This document shows, piece after piece, positions 51,929-60,906 of a stretch of DNA of 64,000 nucleotides. Made by a program: the position numbers and the translations under genes. The DNA is from Terriglobales bacterium (lineage in GTDB: Bacteria; Acidobacteriota; Terriglobia; Terriglobales; Acidobacteriaceae). The notes under the pieces are model-generated. The model worked only from the letters and a program-made list of their open reading frames with translations, did not search any database and was not told the origin of the DNA. Every line of letters begins with the position of its first letter. The stretch's first letter is position 1. The DNA lies in contig JAICWP010000016.1 of NCBI GenBank assembly GCA_025934735.1, forward strand, positions 1 through 64,000, in the 5' to 3' direction.

Positions 51929-53290
51929 ATGGATTTAGAGTTTGTGAAGATAGTTCGCATATTCAGACGGAGCCATCACGCCACCAGCTCCAGGGAATTT
52001 CTGAAGCCCATTTTCATTACTGGGGGTGGCCGAAGTGGAAGCACCGCACTCATGCTTCTGTTGGGCTCGGATCCCTGTGTAGCTTTTGATCGCGAATATC
52101 CCTTCGAAAGCCGATATCTAACCTATTTTGCGAAATTCGCGCTTTCACTGGACGCCCCGGAGCTCGTTCGCTATATCCAAGGAGATTCTCTGTGGGATTT
52201 CTGGTATGTAGGATTTGGTGGCCCGGTTACCGAGATGCCGATGCCACTGGTCTCATCTCCGCTACCCCGCCCGGAATTGGGGGAATGGATCCGCTCACTA
52301 TGGAAGCAGTTTAGCGCTGCTGTATATCGGGAGCTCCCTGGCAAACGCTATTACGCCGAGAAAGCGCCGTTGTGGCTGCCGGAGATCATTCGAAGATTCC
52401 TGCCATCGTTCACGATCTACAATGTGCGCGATCCTCGCGATGTATATCTGTCGGCCAACGCATTCAACAAAAAACACAAGCAGTGGGGTTTTGGTCGGAG
52501 TCCCGGGGACACCGACATTGACCATGCCCGCAATATCGCTCTCGGGTTCGCCATGGCCTTCGAAAGCTACCATGCTGTCCGAGGATGTTCCGACAGCTTA
52601 CTAGTGCGCTACGAAGACCTCGTAGGCGATCCGTACGCAACAACAAGGCGTTTGGAAAAGTGGATGGGATTGCGTCTGGCCAATAAGATAAGCGATGAAG
52701 TCCTGGAACGCCATAGCACTTCGAGAGATGTGAAGAGTTCTGTGGAGCGCTGGCGCGAGAAAACGCTCCCGGCGGCCGTAGCGGGTTACTTCGAGGCTCA
52801 TGTTGGTCAGGAAATGCGGTCCTTAGGATACCCCGCTGTTGCGTCGCCGTGTACTCCTTCGGCTCGGCAGGTCTCATTTGCAAAAGGCAGTTTGCATTTG
52901 CAAGGAATTCAATCATCATCCCACGGGAGTCTGGAACTGGGGCAAGACCGAGCTGCCATTCACGTTACCGGCAATGATTTTTGGATTCTTCTGCCCTTTG
53001 AGGCTTTCGCTGCCGCCGAGGTGAATCACGTCTGGATCAGCGTAGCCGGTGAGATTGGAGATGTATTCTCCCTATACTGGCGCCGTGACCGGGAGGCCAG
53101 TTTCGCCGAAAGCCGCGCTCTCCATATTCCTTATTCGCCTCTGCTGAACTGGGCGGTATTACCCTTGGCCGTAAATCGCCATCCGGAATGGAAAGGCAAC
53201 ATAATTCATTTACGTCTGGACCTGTTCAATTCCTTCAAATCCTCACACCACGGCACGGGCTACATCCGTTGGGTGCGCCTGGTGCGGTGA
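51929..53290 (+). CDS. PAPS-dependent sulfotransferase with C-terminal accessory domain, copy 1
   Basis: 453 residues from the ATG at 51929; an in-frame TTG 9 bp upstream is possible. The 5'-phosphosulfate loop is TGGGRSGSTAL (32-39 for GGGRSGST) and the 3'-phosphate motif is YNVRDPRDVYLSANAF (164-179). Residues about 310-453 are a beta-rich extra domain ending PEWKGNIIHLRLDLFN and IRWVRL, also present in copy 2. The W-G-I-x-LRLD...W-RL pattern resembles the closing strands of jelly-roll carbohydrate-binding domains, which is only inference. It probably sulfates a sugar of the surface polysaccharide. Confidence 0.88.
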   Translation: MDLEFVKIVRIFRRSHHATSSREFLKPIFITGGGRSGSTALMLLLGSDPCVAFDREYPFESRYLTYFAKFALSLDAPELVRYIQGDSLWDFWYVGFGGPVTEMPMPLVSSPLPRPELGEWIRSLWKQFSAAVYRELPGKRYYAEKAPLWLPEIIRRFLPSFTIYNVRDPRDVYLSANAFNKKHKQWGFGRSPGDTDIDHARNIALGFAMAFESYHAVRGCSDSLLVRYEDLVGDPYATTRRLEKWMGLRLANKISDEVLERHSTSRDVKSSVERWREKTLPAAVAGYFEAHVGQEMRSLGYPAVASPCTPSARQVSFAKGSLHLQGIQSSSHGSLELGQDRAAIHVTGNDFWILLPFEAFAAAEVNHVWISVAGEIGDVFSLYWRRDREASFAESRALHIPYSPLLNWAVLPLAVNRHPEWKGNIIHLRLDLFNSFKSSHHGTGYIRWVRLVR

Positions 53291-53387
53291 ACGGATTGGC
53301 TGCCCCAAAGCAGCGTTCGTTCCAGATCACGGGTACTCGCTATCGCCAAGCGTAACACGATGTCTTAATATATCGGCCACACCCAAA

Positions 53388-55940
53388 GTGAAGGTGACCG
53401 TGCCGCAGAACCCAACAGCTGACCTTTACGGCCCCGAGTATTATGCCTCGCATCTTGGCCTACGCTATGAGCGCAGCGAGCCACACTGGTTACGCTTTTT
53501 CGAAACCATTGCGGAGACCATCATCCGTGAGCTAAAGCCGGCCACAGTGTTCGATTTGGGATGCGCCAAGGGTTTTTTGGTCGAAGCCCTGCGCGACCAC
53601 GGGGTCGAGGCGTGGGGGTCGGATATTTCTGACTACGCAATTGGGGAAGTCCGGTCCGATATGCGACCCTTTTGCCAAGTACGGTCGGCGACTGAGCCCA
53701 TTGAAGGCCAGTACGAACTGGTCACGTGCATCGAGGTGCTGGAACATCTTTGTGATGGAGATGGCCGGATTGCGATCGCCAATATGACCGCGGTCACGGA
53801 CACAGTGCTGTTCTCTTCAACTCCGTCCGATTTCACCGAACCGACGCATTTAAACGTCAGGCCGGTGCTGTATTGGCTGCAGCTATTTCGCGATTGCTCT
53901 TTCGCACCCGATGCGGACTTCGACGCCTCGTTTGTGTCGCCCCAGGCCCTCCTGCTGCGGCGCAGTGCCGTCCAGCCGGCCGACGAGCAGTTATTCAGTG
54001 TGGCCCTCGCCCGCCACATTGCGGTTGAGGCGGCGCCGCTGCGCAACGAGATCAACGTAATGCGCAATGAGATTGACGTGATGCGTGCCGAGTTGCTACG
54101 GAAGAACCAGCAGATTGACAGGCTTACACAGACAGTTGCCGCCAAGGAGGCGACCTTGCAAGCCGTGCTCAATAGCAAGGGCTGGCGACTCCTTAACCGC
54201 TACCGCGAGTTGAAAATGGCCGGCAGCCGCAATTGGGTGGCGAACATTGCCCGCCAGGGGTTCGGCCGCAAGCGCCGTTTCCGCATTGATAATAATTTGT
54301 ACCGGAGCTGGATTCGCAAGCACGAAGCCGAAGTGTGGAATCCTGACCTCATAGCGCGCGCCGTGCGAAGCTTTTCCTGCGCTCCCACCATCAGCATTCT
54401 CATGCCGGTTTACAACACCCGGAAAGATCACTTGGAAAGGGCGATTGAATCGGTTCGGGATCAGTACTATTCACCGTGGGAGTTGTGCATTTGTGACGAT
54501 GCCAGCACGGCACATCACATCCGGCCCATGCTCGAGAAGTGGGTGCAGGCAGACAGCAGAATCAAGGTAGTGTTTTCGTCCCGCAATGGCGGCATCAGTG
54601 AGGCCACGAATCGGGCGTTGCAGTTGGCGACGGGAGAATTCATTGGCTTGCTGGATCACGATGATGAGCTCAGTCCGGCGGCTTTGTACGAAACGGTCAA
54701 ACTTCTGCAAGAACATCCCGAAGCGGACGTCATATACAGCGATGAAGACAAGCTGGAGAGCGACGGGCGGCGCAGCGATCCTTTCTTTAAGCCGGCCTGG
54801 GCACCTGAGTACGTATATTCGCTGAATTATGTATGCCACTTCGGAGTCTATCGCAGGCAGCACGTGGAAGCGGTGGGTGGCCTGCGAACCGAATTCAACG
54901 GCAGCCAGGATTACGACCTGCTGTTGAGGGTGACGGAGCGGACGCAACACATCTTCCATATCCCGGAGGTGCTATACCACTGGCGAAAAACCGTGGGCTC
55001 AACGGCGCTGGCGGCGCAGGCTAAAAACTACAGCACGGCGGCCGGACAAAAGGCCATTGCCGAACATCTGCGGCGCCTGGGGGTAGCCGCTACGGTGGTG
55101 GAAGGCGATGCTCCCAACCGCTACCGCGTGCGTCCGGTGATCGCGGGCGACCCGCTGGTCAGCGTCATCATTCCCACCCGCGATGGCGTGGACGTGCTCC
55201 AACGGTGCATCCGCAGCATTGAGAGCAAGACCGATTATCCGAATTATGAAATTGTGATTGTGGACAATGGCAGCAACAAGCCCGAAACCCTGAAGTATTT
55301 TGCCACGTTGACCCACCGAGTGCTGCCGCTGGATGAGCCCTTCAACTATTCGCGCTTGAATAATTTTGGCGCGCAACACGCCAAGGGCGATTTCCTGCTG
55401 CTCTTGAATAACGATACTGAGGTCATATCCCCGGGGTGGATGGGGGCGATGTTGGAACTGTGCCATTTGCCCGGGGTCGGAATCGCGGGAGCCAAGCTTC
55501 GTTACCCGGACGGCCGCATTCAACATGCCGGAGTGGTGCTTGGCATCAAGGGAGTGGCCGGCCATTCGCACAAGTATTTTCCGGGCCGCAGCCGCGGCTA
55601 CTTCGATGCCTTGGCCTGTATTCGAAATTATTCGGCGGTCACCGCTGCCTGCATGATGGTGCGACGTGAAGTGTTCGAGGCGGTGGGCGGCTTCGACGAG
55701 GAACTCAAAGTTGCCTTCAACGACGTGGACTTTTGCCTGCGCGTGCGCCAGAAGGGGTATCGCGTTGCCTGGACTCCGTATGCCGAATTGTTTCACTACG
55801 AGTCGGCGACGCGCGGATTCGATCTCGATCCGCGGGAAATTGAGTTCATGAAGCGCCGCTGGAAAGACGTCCTTCTGAATGACCCTTATTACAACCGCAA
55901 TCTCACACTCGAAGAAGAGAATTTTTCCCTTCGCCCGTGA
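53388..55940 (+). CDS. Fusion of SAM methyltransferase and two family-2 glycosyltransferases
   Basis: 850 residues from a GTG start. Residues about 1-200 form a class I methyltransferase with motif I VFDLGCAKG and CIEVLEHL. A short coiled coil with repeated NEIxVMR follows (about 215-265). GT-2 domain 1 (about 340-560) has ISILMPVYNTRKDHLERAIE and LDHDDE. GT-2 domain 2 (about 585-830) has VSVIIPTRDGVDVLQRCIRS and LNNDTE. It lacks membrane helices. Such O-antigen/capsule proteins add two sugars and cap or decorate the chain by methylation. It is encoded next to the Wzt/Wzm exporter, which is often coupled to a chain-length-controlling terminal methyltransferase. Confidence 0.92.
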   Translation: MKVTVPQNPTADLYGPEYYASHLGLRYERSEPHWLRFFETIAETIIRELKPATVFDLGCAKGFLVEALRDHGVEAWGSDISDYAIGEVRSDMRPFCQVRSATEPIEGQYELVTCIEVLEHLCDGDGRIAIANMTAVTDTVLFSSTPSDFTEPTHLNVRPVLYWLQLFRDCSFAPDADFDASFVSPQALLLRRSAVQPADEQLFSVALARHIAVEAAPLRNEINVMRNEIDVMRAELLRKNQQIDRLTQTVAAKEATLQAVLNSKGWRLLNRYRELKMAGSRNWVANIARQGFGRKRRFRIDNNLYRSWIRKHEAEVWNPDLIARAVRSFSCAPTISILMPVYNTRKDHLERAIESVRDQYYSPWELCICDDASTAHHIRPMLEKWVQADSRIKVVFSSRNGGISEATNRALQLATGEFIGLLDHDDELSPAALYETVKLLQEHPEADVIYSDEDKLESDGRRSDPFFKPAWAPEYVYSLNYVCHFGVYRRQHVEAVGGLRTEFNGSQDYDLLLRVTERTQHIFHIPEVLYHWRKTVGSTALAAQAKNYSTAAGQKAIAEHLRRLGVAATVVEGDAPNRYRVRPVIAGDPLVSVIIPTRDGVDVLQRCIRSIESKTDYPNYEIVIVDNGSNKPETLKYFATLTHRVLPLDEPFNYSRLNNFGAQHAKGDFLLLLNNDTEVISPGWMGAMLELCHLPGVGIAGAKLRYPDGRIQHAGVVLGIKGVAGHSHKYFPGRSRGYFDALACIRNYSAVTAACMMVRREVFEAVGGFDEELKVAFNDVDFCLRVRQKGYRVAWTPYAELFHYESATRGFDLDPREIEFMKRRWKDVLLNDPYYNRNLTLEEENFSLRP

Positions 55941-55992
55941 TGGCATGTGTCCATCTAGGACAGCTCATTACCATGTGCGGCAACGCCGCAGC

Positions 55993-56775
55993 TTATCTGC
56001 CAGGAAGGGCAGAAACGGTACGAGGCTGGTGGTGCCCTATCATCTCCTGGTACCGTGCGAGCGCCTCCTCGGGCAAGGTATCGGCAATCAGTTCTCCATT
56101 GTGAATGAGCAGGGCGCGATCGCAGAAGTCGCGGATCTGCTCGGCGTCATGGGAGACCAGAATGATGGTCTTGCCCTGTTCCCGGAAATTGCCGATGCGC
56201 TCAAAACACTTCACCCGGAAGCCAGCGTCCCCCACCGACAGGATCTCGTCGATCAGCAGGATGTCGGGATCCACTGCGGTGGCCACTGAGAACGCCAGGC
56301 GCATATACATGCCGGAGGAGTATTGTTTCACGGGTGCATCTATAAACTCACCGATTTCTGCGAATTCGATGATAGCCGGCTCAAGGCGCTGGATTTCACG
56401 TTTGGAGAGGCCCAGCAATAAGCCGTTGATAAGAATATTCTCCCTCCCCGTCAATTCGTGATGAAAGCCGGCACCCAGTTCGATCAGCGGCGCGATTCTG
56501 CCGTTCACTTCCACGCTGCCACTGCTGGGCCGATAGACTCCCGCAATGATCTTCAGGATAGTGCTCTTGCCCGATCCGTTGCGGCCAATGATGCCCAGGG
56601 TCGTACCATGGGGCACATCGAAGGAAATGTGCTTCAGAGCCTCGAAATTGTGGTGAGTGCTCCGCGGTTTTCGACGATGGAAATGGACGAAGGCTTCGCG
56701 TAAGGTGTCAGGTCGCTCCTGAATCACACGGAAGCTCTGCACCACGTTTTGGAAGCGTACGGCGGGGTTCGCCAT
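55993..56775 (-). CDS. wzt: Polysaccharide ABC exporter ATPase (Wzt/TagH type)
   Basis: 260 residues from the ATG at 56775; the upstream frame runs into the permease gene. Walker A is GRNGSGKST (64-72), the signature loop is YSSGMYMRL and Walker B is DILLIDEIL. The domain ends at about residue 250 without the long carbohydrate-binding C-terminal domain of O9a-type Wzt. It should therefore recognise no specific terminal modification by itself. It is expressed with the permease (8-bp gap upstream) to export undecaprenyl-linked polysaccharide. Confidence 0.93.
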   Translation of the reverse strand: MANPAVRFQNVVQSFRVIQERPDTLREAFVHFHRRKPRSTHHNFEALKHISFDVPHGTTLGIIGRNGSGKSTILKIIAGVYRPSSGSVEVNGRIAPLIELGAGFHHELTGRENILINGLLLGLSKREIQRLEPAIIEFAEIGEFIDAPVKQYSSGMYMRLAFSVATAVDPDILLIDEILSVGDAGFRVKCFERIGNFREQGKTIILVSHDAEQIRDFCDRALLIHNGELIADTLPEEALARYQEMIGHHQPRTVSALPGR

Positions 56776-56782
56776 CGAAAGT

Positions 56783-57559
56783 TCAGATGTAGAAGACAAA
56801 TATATCCTGATAACGGCGGAACAGGCCAAATCCTATGGCCACGGCCGCTGCCCCGCAGGCCAGCGACATGGCTATGGATCCAGCCGAGGGCAACAGTCCG
56901 TAATAGATGCTGAGCCTGAAACCGTTGAGCACATAGAGCATTGGATTCAGGCGAAAAAAAATATGGTACTTCTTCGGGATGAAATCGAGCGAATAAATTA
57001 TTGGCGAGGCGTAGAACCAGGCGGAAAGCAGAATCTGGACGATGTGGCTGATGTCGCGGAAGAATACGTTGATGGCGGCAAAGAAGAAAGCGCTTCCCAA
57101 GGTGAAGAGGAACAGACCCACCATGGGAATGGGCAGATAGATCCAAGTCCAGTGCAGAGGAAAGCGCAGCACAACAATGAGCAGCGCTAGTGGAAGCAGG
57201 GAAAGCAAGAAGTTGATGATATTGGCCACGACGGCAGCCATGGGAAAAACCAGCTTGGGGACGCGAACTTTTTTCAGCAGCTGTGCGTTACCAACCACCG
57301 ATTCCACCGAGTAAGAGAGCGCCTGGGAGAAAAAGGTCCAAGGCAGCAACATGCTCAGCAGAAAGATGGCGTAGTGGTCAATGGAAAAGCGCATGATCGA
57401 GCCAAAGACCAGGGTCAGGATGATCATCATCATCAGTGGGTTGAGCAGCGCCCACAGGAAGCCAAGGACGGAACGCTTGTACCTGACGCGCAACTCTTTT
57501 AAGGCCAAAGCCCAAATGAGTTCACGATACCGGTAGACATCACGAAAAAGCTGCAGCAT
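56783..57559 (-). CDS. wzm: Polysaccharide ABC exporter permease (Wzm type)
   Basis: 258 residues with six membrane helices. The N-terminal ALKELRVRYKRSVLGFLWAL and NPLMMMIILTLVFGSIMRF match ABC-2 polyol/polysaccharide permeases (Wzm, TagG, KpsM). It forms the transmembrane channel for the Wzt ATPase. It is the upstream member of the two-gene unit. Confidence 0.93.
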   Translation of the reverse strand: MLQLFRDVYRYRELIWALALKELRVRYKRSVLGFLWALLNPLMMMIILTLVFGSIMRFSIDHYAIFLLSMLLPWTFFSQALSYSVESVVGNAQLLKKVRVPKLVFPMAAVVANIINFLLSLLPLALLIVVLRFPLHWTWIYLPIPMVGLFLFTLGSAFFFAAINVFFRDISHIVQILLSAWFYASPIIYSLDFIPKKYHIFFRLNPMLYVLNGFRLSIYYGLLPSAGSIAMSLACGAAAVAIGFGLFRRYQDIFVFYI

Positions 57560-57704
57560 TTGTGGTAGGTGTTGTGAGGCGCTGAGCTTGCTTATATCCC
57601 GCTCGTCCCACCTTTGTCAACGACTGCACGGCCGTCGCAGTCTGGCCGCGCAAACCCTGGAATGGCGCCGGAACAATTGGTTGAGATGTCTTCCCGAGAC
57701 AGCT

Positions 57705-57713
57705 TGTTATACT
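57705..57713 (+). promoter_or_regulatory. Possible extended -10 promoter upstream of sulfotransferase 2
   Basis: TGTTATACT fits TGn-TATAAT with one mismatch, 104 bp before the GTG at 57817. No convincing -35 is seen at 16-18 bp upstream. Confidence 0.3.
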
Positions 57714-57816
57714 GAGAAGCTCAATTGAGATCGGCGGGTCAGGGCGCAGCCAATTAGACTGCAGATCCGGTCCGCTGAATCGGTTGTGGTAGGTATGCCG
57801 ATATCTGGCGGGTTAC

Positions 57817-59139
57817 GTGAGCGGCGACGAGAAAAGAGATTTTCTCACCCCGATACTTCTGTCCGGAGGTGGACGCAGCGGCAGCACGCAGATCATGTGG
57901 CTGCTGGGTACAGACCCGCGTGTGAAGTTCGATCGTGAGTTCCCCTACGAGAATCGCTACCTAACCTATTTCGTGAAGTTTGCCTGGTTGTTACAAAACC
58001 CCGACCTGTTGCAGTTTTTCAATCCGCAACAACTCTACGAGCCCGAGTATCTGGGTTTTGGCGGGTACAGGCCGGGAGCGGATTACGTGCAGGCATCGTC
58101 TCCCCATGTTTACCTGCCGCGCGAGCCAAAAGGCAGTTGGATACGAAGTCTGTGGGCCAAATTCTGCGCTCCCATTCTGCGGCAGGATCCCGACAGCTCC
58201 TTCTATTCGGAGAAGGCGCCCCTGTGGCTCGCGCCAGTGCTCCGTGAATGCCTGCCGTGCTTCACGGTGTACAACCTTCGCGATCCGCGTGACCTGTTCC
58301 TGTCCACCAATGCATTCATGAAGAAGAGGCGTGAATTAGGATTCGCCCGCTCTTCCGGCGACTCCGACCGCGATCATGCGCGCCGCCTAGCACAGGCTTT
58401 TCTGAACACATTCGACAACTACTACGTTGACCGGGACCGCAGTGACACTCTCTTGCTTAAGTACGAAGACTACATCCTGGATCGCGAGTCGGTTGCTGAG
58501 AAGCTTCACCGCGTTATTGGTGTAAACCCGGGATCCGACGCCGATGAGCCTTATGTAGGCAGCCACGCTACCACTCCTGACCCGCGGCAATCCGTGAATC
58601 GCTGGACACGGGAACCCATTGTCCCTGAGACCTTGTTGTTCTTGGAGGGGATATTGCAGGAAGAAATGACAGCCCTGGGCTACGTGCCTTCGCTCAGCAT
58701 GCCGGCTTCTCCAAGTCGAACTATTTCGTTCGCTAAAGGAGGAGTATCCCTGAGGAAGATTGATCACTCTTCCGACGGGATACTGGAGCAGGCAGCGGAC
58801 TGGGCCGTGGCACAGGTGGGGGGACCCGATTTCCACATCTTCCTGCCTGTAGAACCGTTCGAAGCAGCGGAAGTGAAGGAGGTCTGGGTCAGTATCAGCG
58901 GCCAGATCGGTGATTTTTTTTCTTTGTATTGGTGCCGACGAGATGCCCGCTTTTCTGAGAATGCCCGCATCGACGTTCCGTACACGCCGTCCCGCCATTG
59001 GAGCGTGCTAACCGTGCCGGTGCATGTTCATCCCGAATGGAAGGGCACAATCAAGTCGCTTCGCCTAGACCTGTTCAATAGCCATCTTCGCCCGCACAAG
59101 GGCATCGGCCGCCTGCGCTGGGTGCGTTTGGTGGGATAA
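57817..59139 (+). CDS. PAPS-dependent sulfotransferase with C-terminal accessory domain, copy 2
   Basis: 440 residues from a GTG start. The phosphosulfate loop is SGGGRSGSTQI (17-24 for GGGRSGST), the 3'-phosphate motif is YNLRDPRDLFLSTNAF, and EKAPLWLAPVLRECLP aligns with copy 1. The C-terminal domain ends HPEWKGTIKSLRLDLFNS with RWVRLVG, as in copy 1. The two copies share most key positions over their whole length, so they arose by duplication with probable specialisation for two sugar positions or acceptors. It is flanked by the ABC exporter and the heptose genes. Confidence 0.88.
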   Translation: MSGDEKRDFLTPILLSGGGRSGSTQIMWLLGTDPRVKFDREFPYENRYLTYFVKFAWLLQNPDLLQFFNPQQLYEPEYLGFGGYRPGADYVQASSPHVYLPREPKGSWIRSLWAKFCAPILRQDPDSSFYSEKAPLWLAPVLRECLPCFTVYNLRDPRDLFLSTNAFMKKRRELGFARSSGDSDRDHARRLAQAFLNTFDNYYVDRDRSDTLLLKYEDYILDRESVAEKLHRVIGVNPGSDADEPYVGSHATTPDPRQSVNRWTREPIVPETLLFLEGILQEEMTALGYVPSLSMPASPSRTISFAKGGVSLRKIDHSSDGILEQAADWAVAQVGGPDFHIFLPVEPFEAAEVKEVWVSISGQIGDFFSLYWCRRDARFSENARIDVPYTPSRHWSVLTVPVHVHPEWKGTIKSLRLDLFNSHLRPHKGIGRLRWVRLVG

Positions 59140-59200
59140 GTCTCCACCGCCGCATGATTCGGCCGCGACGTTACAGACCGAGAACAGCAGGGTAAGACCA

Positions 59201-59926
59201 TCAGGCCGGCGATCGTGAACCCATTTTGCGCAGGTACTCGGCAGTTTCCTGAAGGCCTTCGAGGGATCCAATTTCGTAAAACCGCTGGCTCACTTCAACC
59301 GCCGCCAATTGGCCCGCCGCCAGTTGATTCTGGTAGACCTCAGCGAGGTCGGAGGGCTGACCAGACGGTATCCCCGCGAATACACCGCCGTCAAACACTC
59401 CCAGCCCGTAGTCAATGTACCGCATGCCAGCCGTGCGGTGTGTTTTGTCATAACGCAGGATGCGATTGCCGTCAAACTCAATGTTGCTGGCGTCGTATTG
59501 CCCTTCGTTGCGGAAAACAGTCATCAGAGAAGGTTGACCGCTGCGCCGGAAGGCTTCGGCAACCATCCCATAATCGCAGGGCAGGTACGAGTCGCCGTAA
59601 AGAACGAAGAAGGACTTGTCGAGGAGGGGCAGCGCTCGGCGGATGGCTCCGGCGGTGCCCAGGAGCACCGGGCCGTCGTATGAAAATTCAGCCTGTAATC
59701 CAAACCGGGAGCCATCGCCAACGTAATCGCAAATCAACTCACCCAGATAGCCGGCGCACAGGACCACGCGATCAATACCGCGGGATCGCAGCAGCCGAAG
59801 CTGGTGCGCAACGAATGGCTCCCCATTCACATCCATCAGGGCTTTGGGCAGCTTCACCCCGAGAGCCCGCAACCGCGTGGCCAGACCGCCGCAGAGGATC
59901 GCTACTGGCGGCAGGGAGGAACTCAC
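59201..59926 (-). CDS. hddC: Sugar nucleotidyltransferase (HddC-like)
   Basis: 241 residues. AILCGGLATRLRALGVKLPK opens the nucleotide-binding fold, and PFVAHQLRLLRSRGIDRVVL and VLYGDSYLP are typical of the HddC/D-glycero-D-manno-heptose-1-phosphate guanylyltransferase group. It would activate heptose 1-phosphate as GDP-heptose. It overlaps the HddA-like kinase gene by 4 bp, supporting this specific role over the related RmlA/GlmU types. Confidence 0.85.
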   Translation of the reverse strand: MSSSLPPVAILCGGLATRLRALGVKLPKALMDVNGEPFVAHQLRLLRSRGIDRVVLCAGYLGELICDYVGDGSRFGLQAEFSYDGPVLLGTAGAIRRALPLLDKSFFVLYGDSYLPCDYGMVAEAFRRSGQPSLMTVFRNEGQYDASNIEFDGNRILRYDKTHRTAGMRYIDYGLGVFDGGVFAGIPSGQPSDLAEVYQNQLAAGQLAAVEVSQRFYEIGSLEGLQETAEYLRKMGSRSPA

Positions 59927-60906
59927 GACTGTGCCACCACCGTGGTGCCCTGAAAATCAAAGCGCATTCGGACTTCCCGCAAACCTGCCTGCCTCATGGC
60001 GTGCCGTAGCCGCGTCTTATCCTCGGTGTAGAACATCAGAAATCCACCTCCGCCCGCGCCAATGAGTTTGCCGCCCAAAGCGCCGTTGGCTCGCCCCAAC
60101 TCATAGTGTTCATCAATGGAACTGTTGGACATGGATGGAGAACGCTTCTTTTTGTGTTCCCAATGCACATGCATGAGGTCGGCAAAGCCGCGCAGATCGC
60201 CGGTTTCCAGTGCTTTCTTGCTGGCCAGTCCCAACTCTTTCACATAATGCAGGTTTTCCAGCATGGATTTGTCGTTGCCCCGCGAGCATGTGTCCTGGTG
60301 CTGCAGAATCTGGGAGGCGGAGCGCGAATAACCGGTAAAGAACAAAATAAGGTTGTCCTCCAAGTTGGTCAGAGTCTCGGCGCTGAGCTGGAGCGGGTGA
60401 AGTTCTACACGGTCGTCCGGCAGAAACGTAAAACAGGTAATCCCGCCAAACGCCGCGATGTACTGGTCCTGCTTGCCCACTGGTTCTTTGAGCACGTCAA
60501 TCTCAAGATGGCACGCTTGTTGCGCCAGTTCCTGTTTGGGCAGAATGCGTCGCTTCAAGGTATGCAGAGCGTGCAGCAGGGCAGTGGTGAAGCTGCCCGA
60601 GGAGCCCAGTCCGGTGCCGGCTGGTATGTCGGACATGCTCGCCACCTCCAGGAAGCTGGGCTCGACACCTGCCAGTTTGAACGCTTCCCGAATCAGCGGG
60701 TGGCGGATTTCCTCCAGTTTCTGCACCCGTTCCATTTGCGAGTACTTGATGATCAAGTCATCAACAAAGGTTTGGTGCAGCGTGATGTACACATATTTGT
60801 CAATGGCGGCGGCAATGACAAAGCCGGTGTGTTGACGGTAGTAGGACGGCAGATCCGTGCCTCCGCCTCCGAGCGAGATACGGGAAGGGCTGCGAGTGAT
60901 GATCAC
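59923..60906 (-). CDS. hddA: D-glycero-D-manno-heptose 7-phosphate kinase (HddA-like), GHMP family
   Basis: 327 residues. The N-terminal PSRISLGGGGTDLPSYY and the ATP loop DIPAGTGLGSSGSFTTALLH are GHMP kinase motifs specific to the HddA subgroup; GKLIGAGGGGFLMFY is motif 3. It phosphorylates heptose 7-phosphate at C1 to the 1,7-bisphosphate. GmhA and GmhB are not in the window and must be supplied from elsewhere. It is translationally coupled to hddC (4-bp overlap) and to the upstream oxidoreductase (4-bp overlap). Confidence 0.92.
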   Translation of the reverse strand: MIITRSPSRISLGGGGTDLPSYYRQHTGFVIAAAIDKYVYITLHQTFVDDLIIKYSQMERVQKLEEIRHPLIREAFKLAGVEPSFLEVASMSDIPAGTGLGSSGSFTTALLHALHTLKRRILPKQELAQQACHLEIDVLKEPVGKQDQYIAAFGGITCFTFLPDDRVELHPLQLSAETLTNLEDNLILFFTGYSRSASQILQHQDTCSRGNDKSMLENLHYVKELGLASKKALETGDLRGFADLMHVHWEHKKKRSPSMSNSSIDEHYELGRANGALGGKLIGAGGGGFLMFYTEDKTRLRHAMRQAGLREVRMRFDFQGTTVVAQS

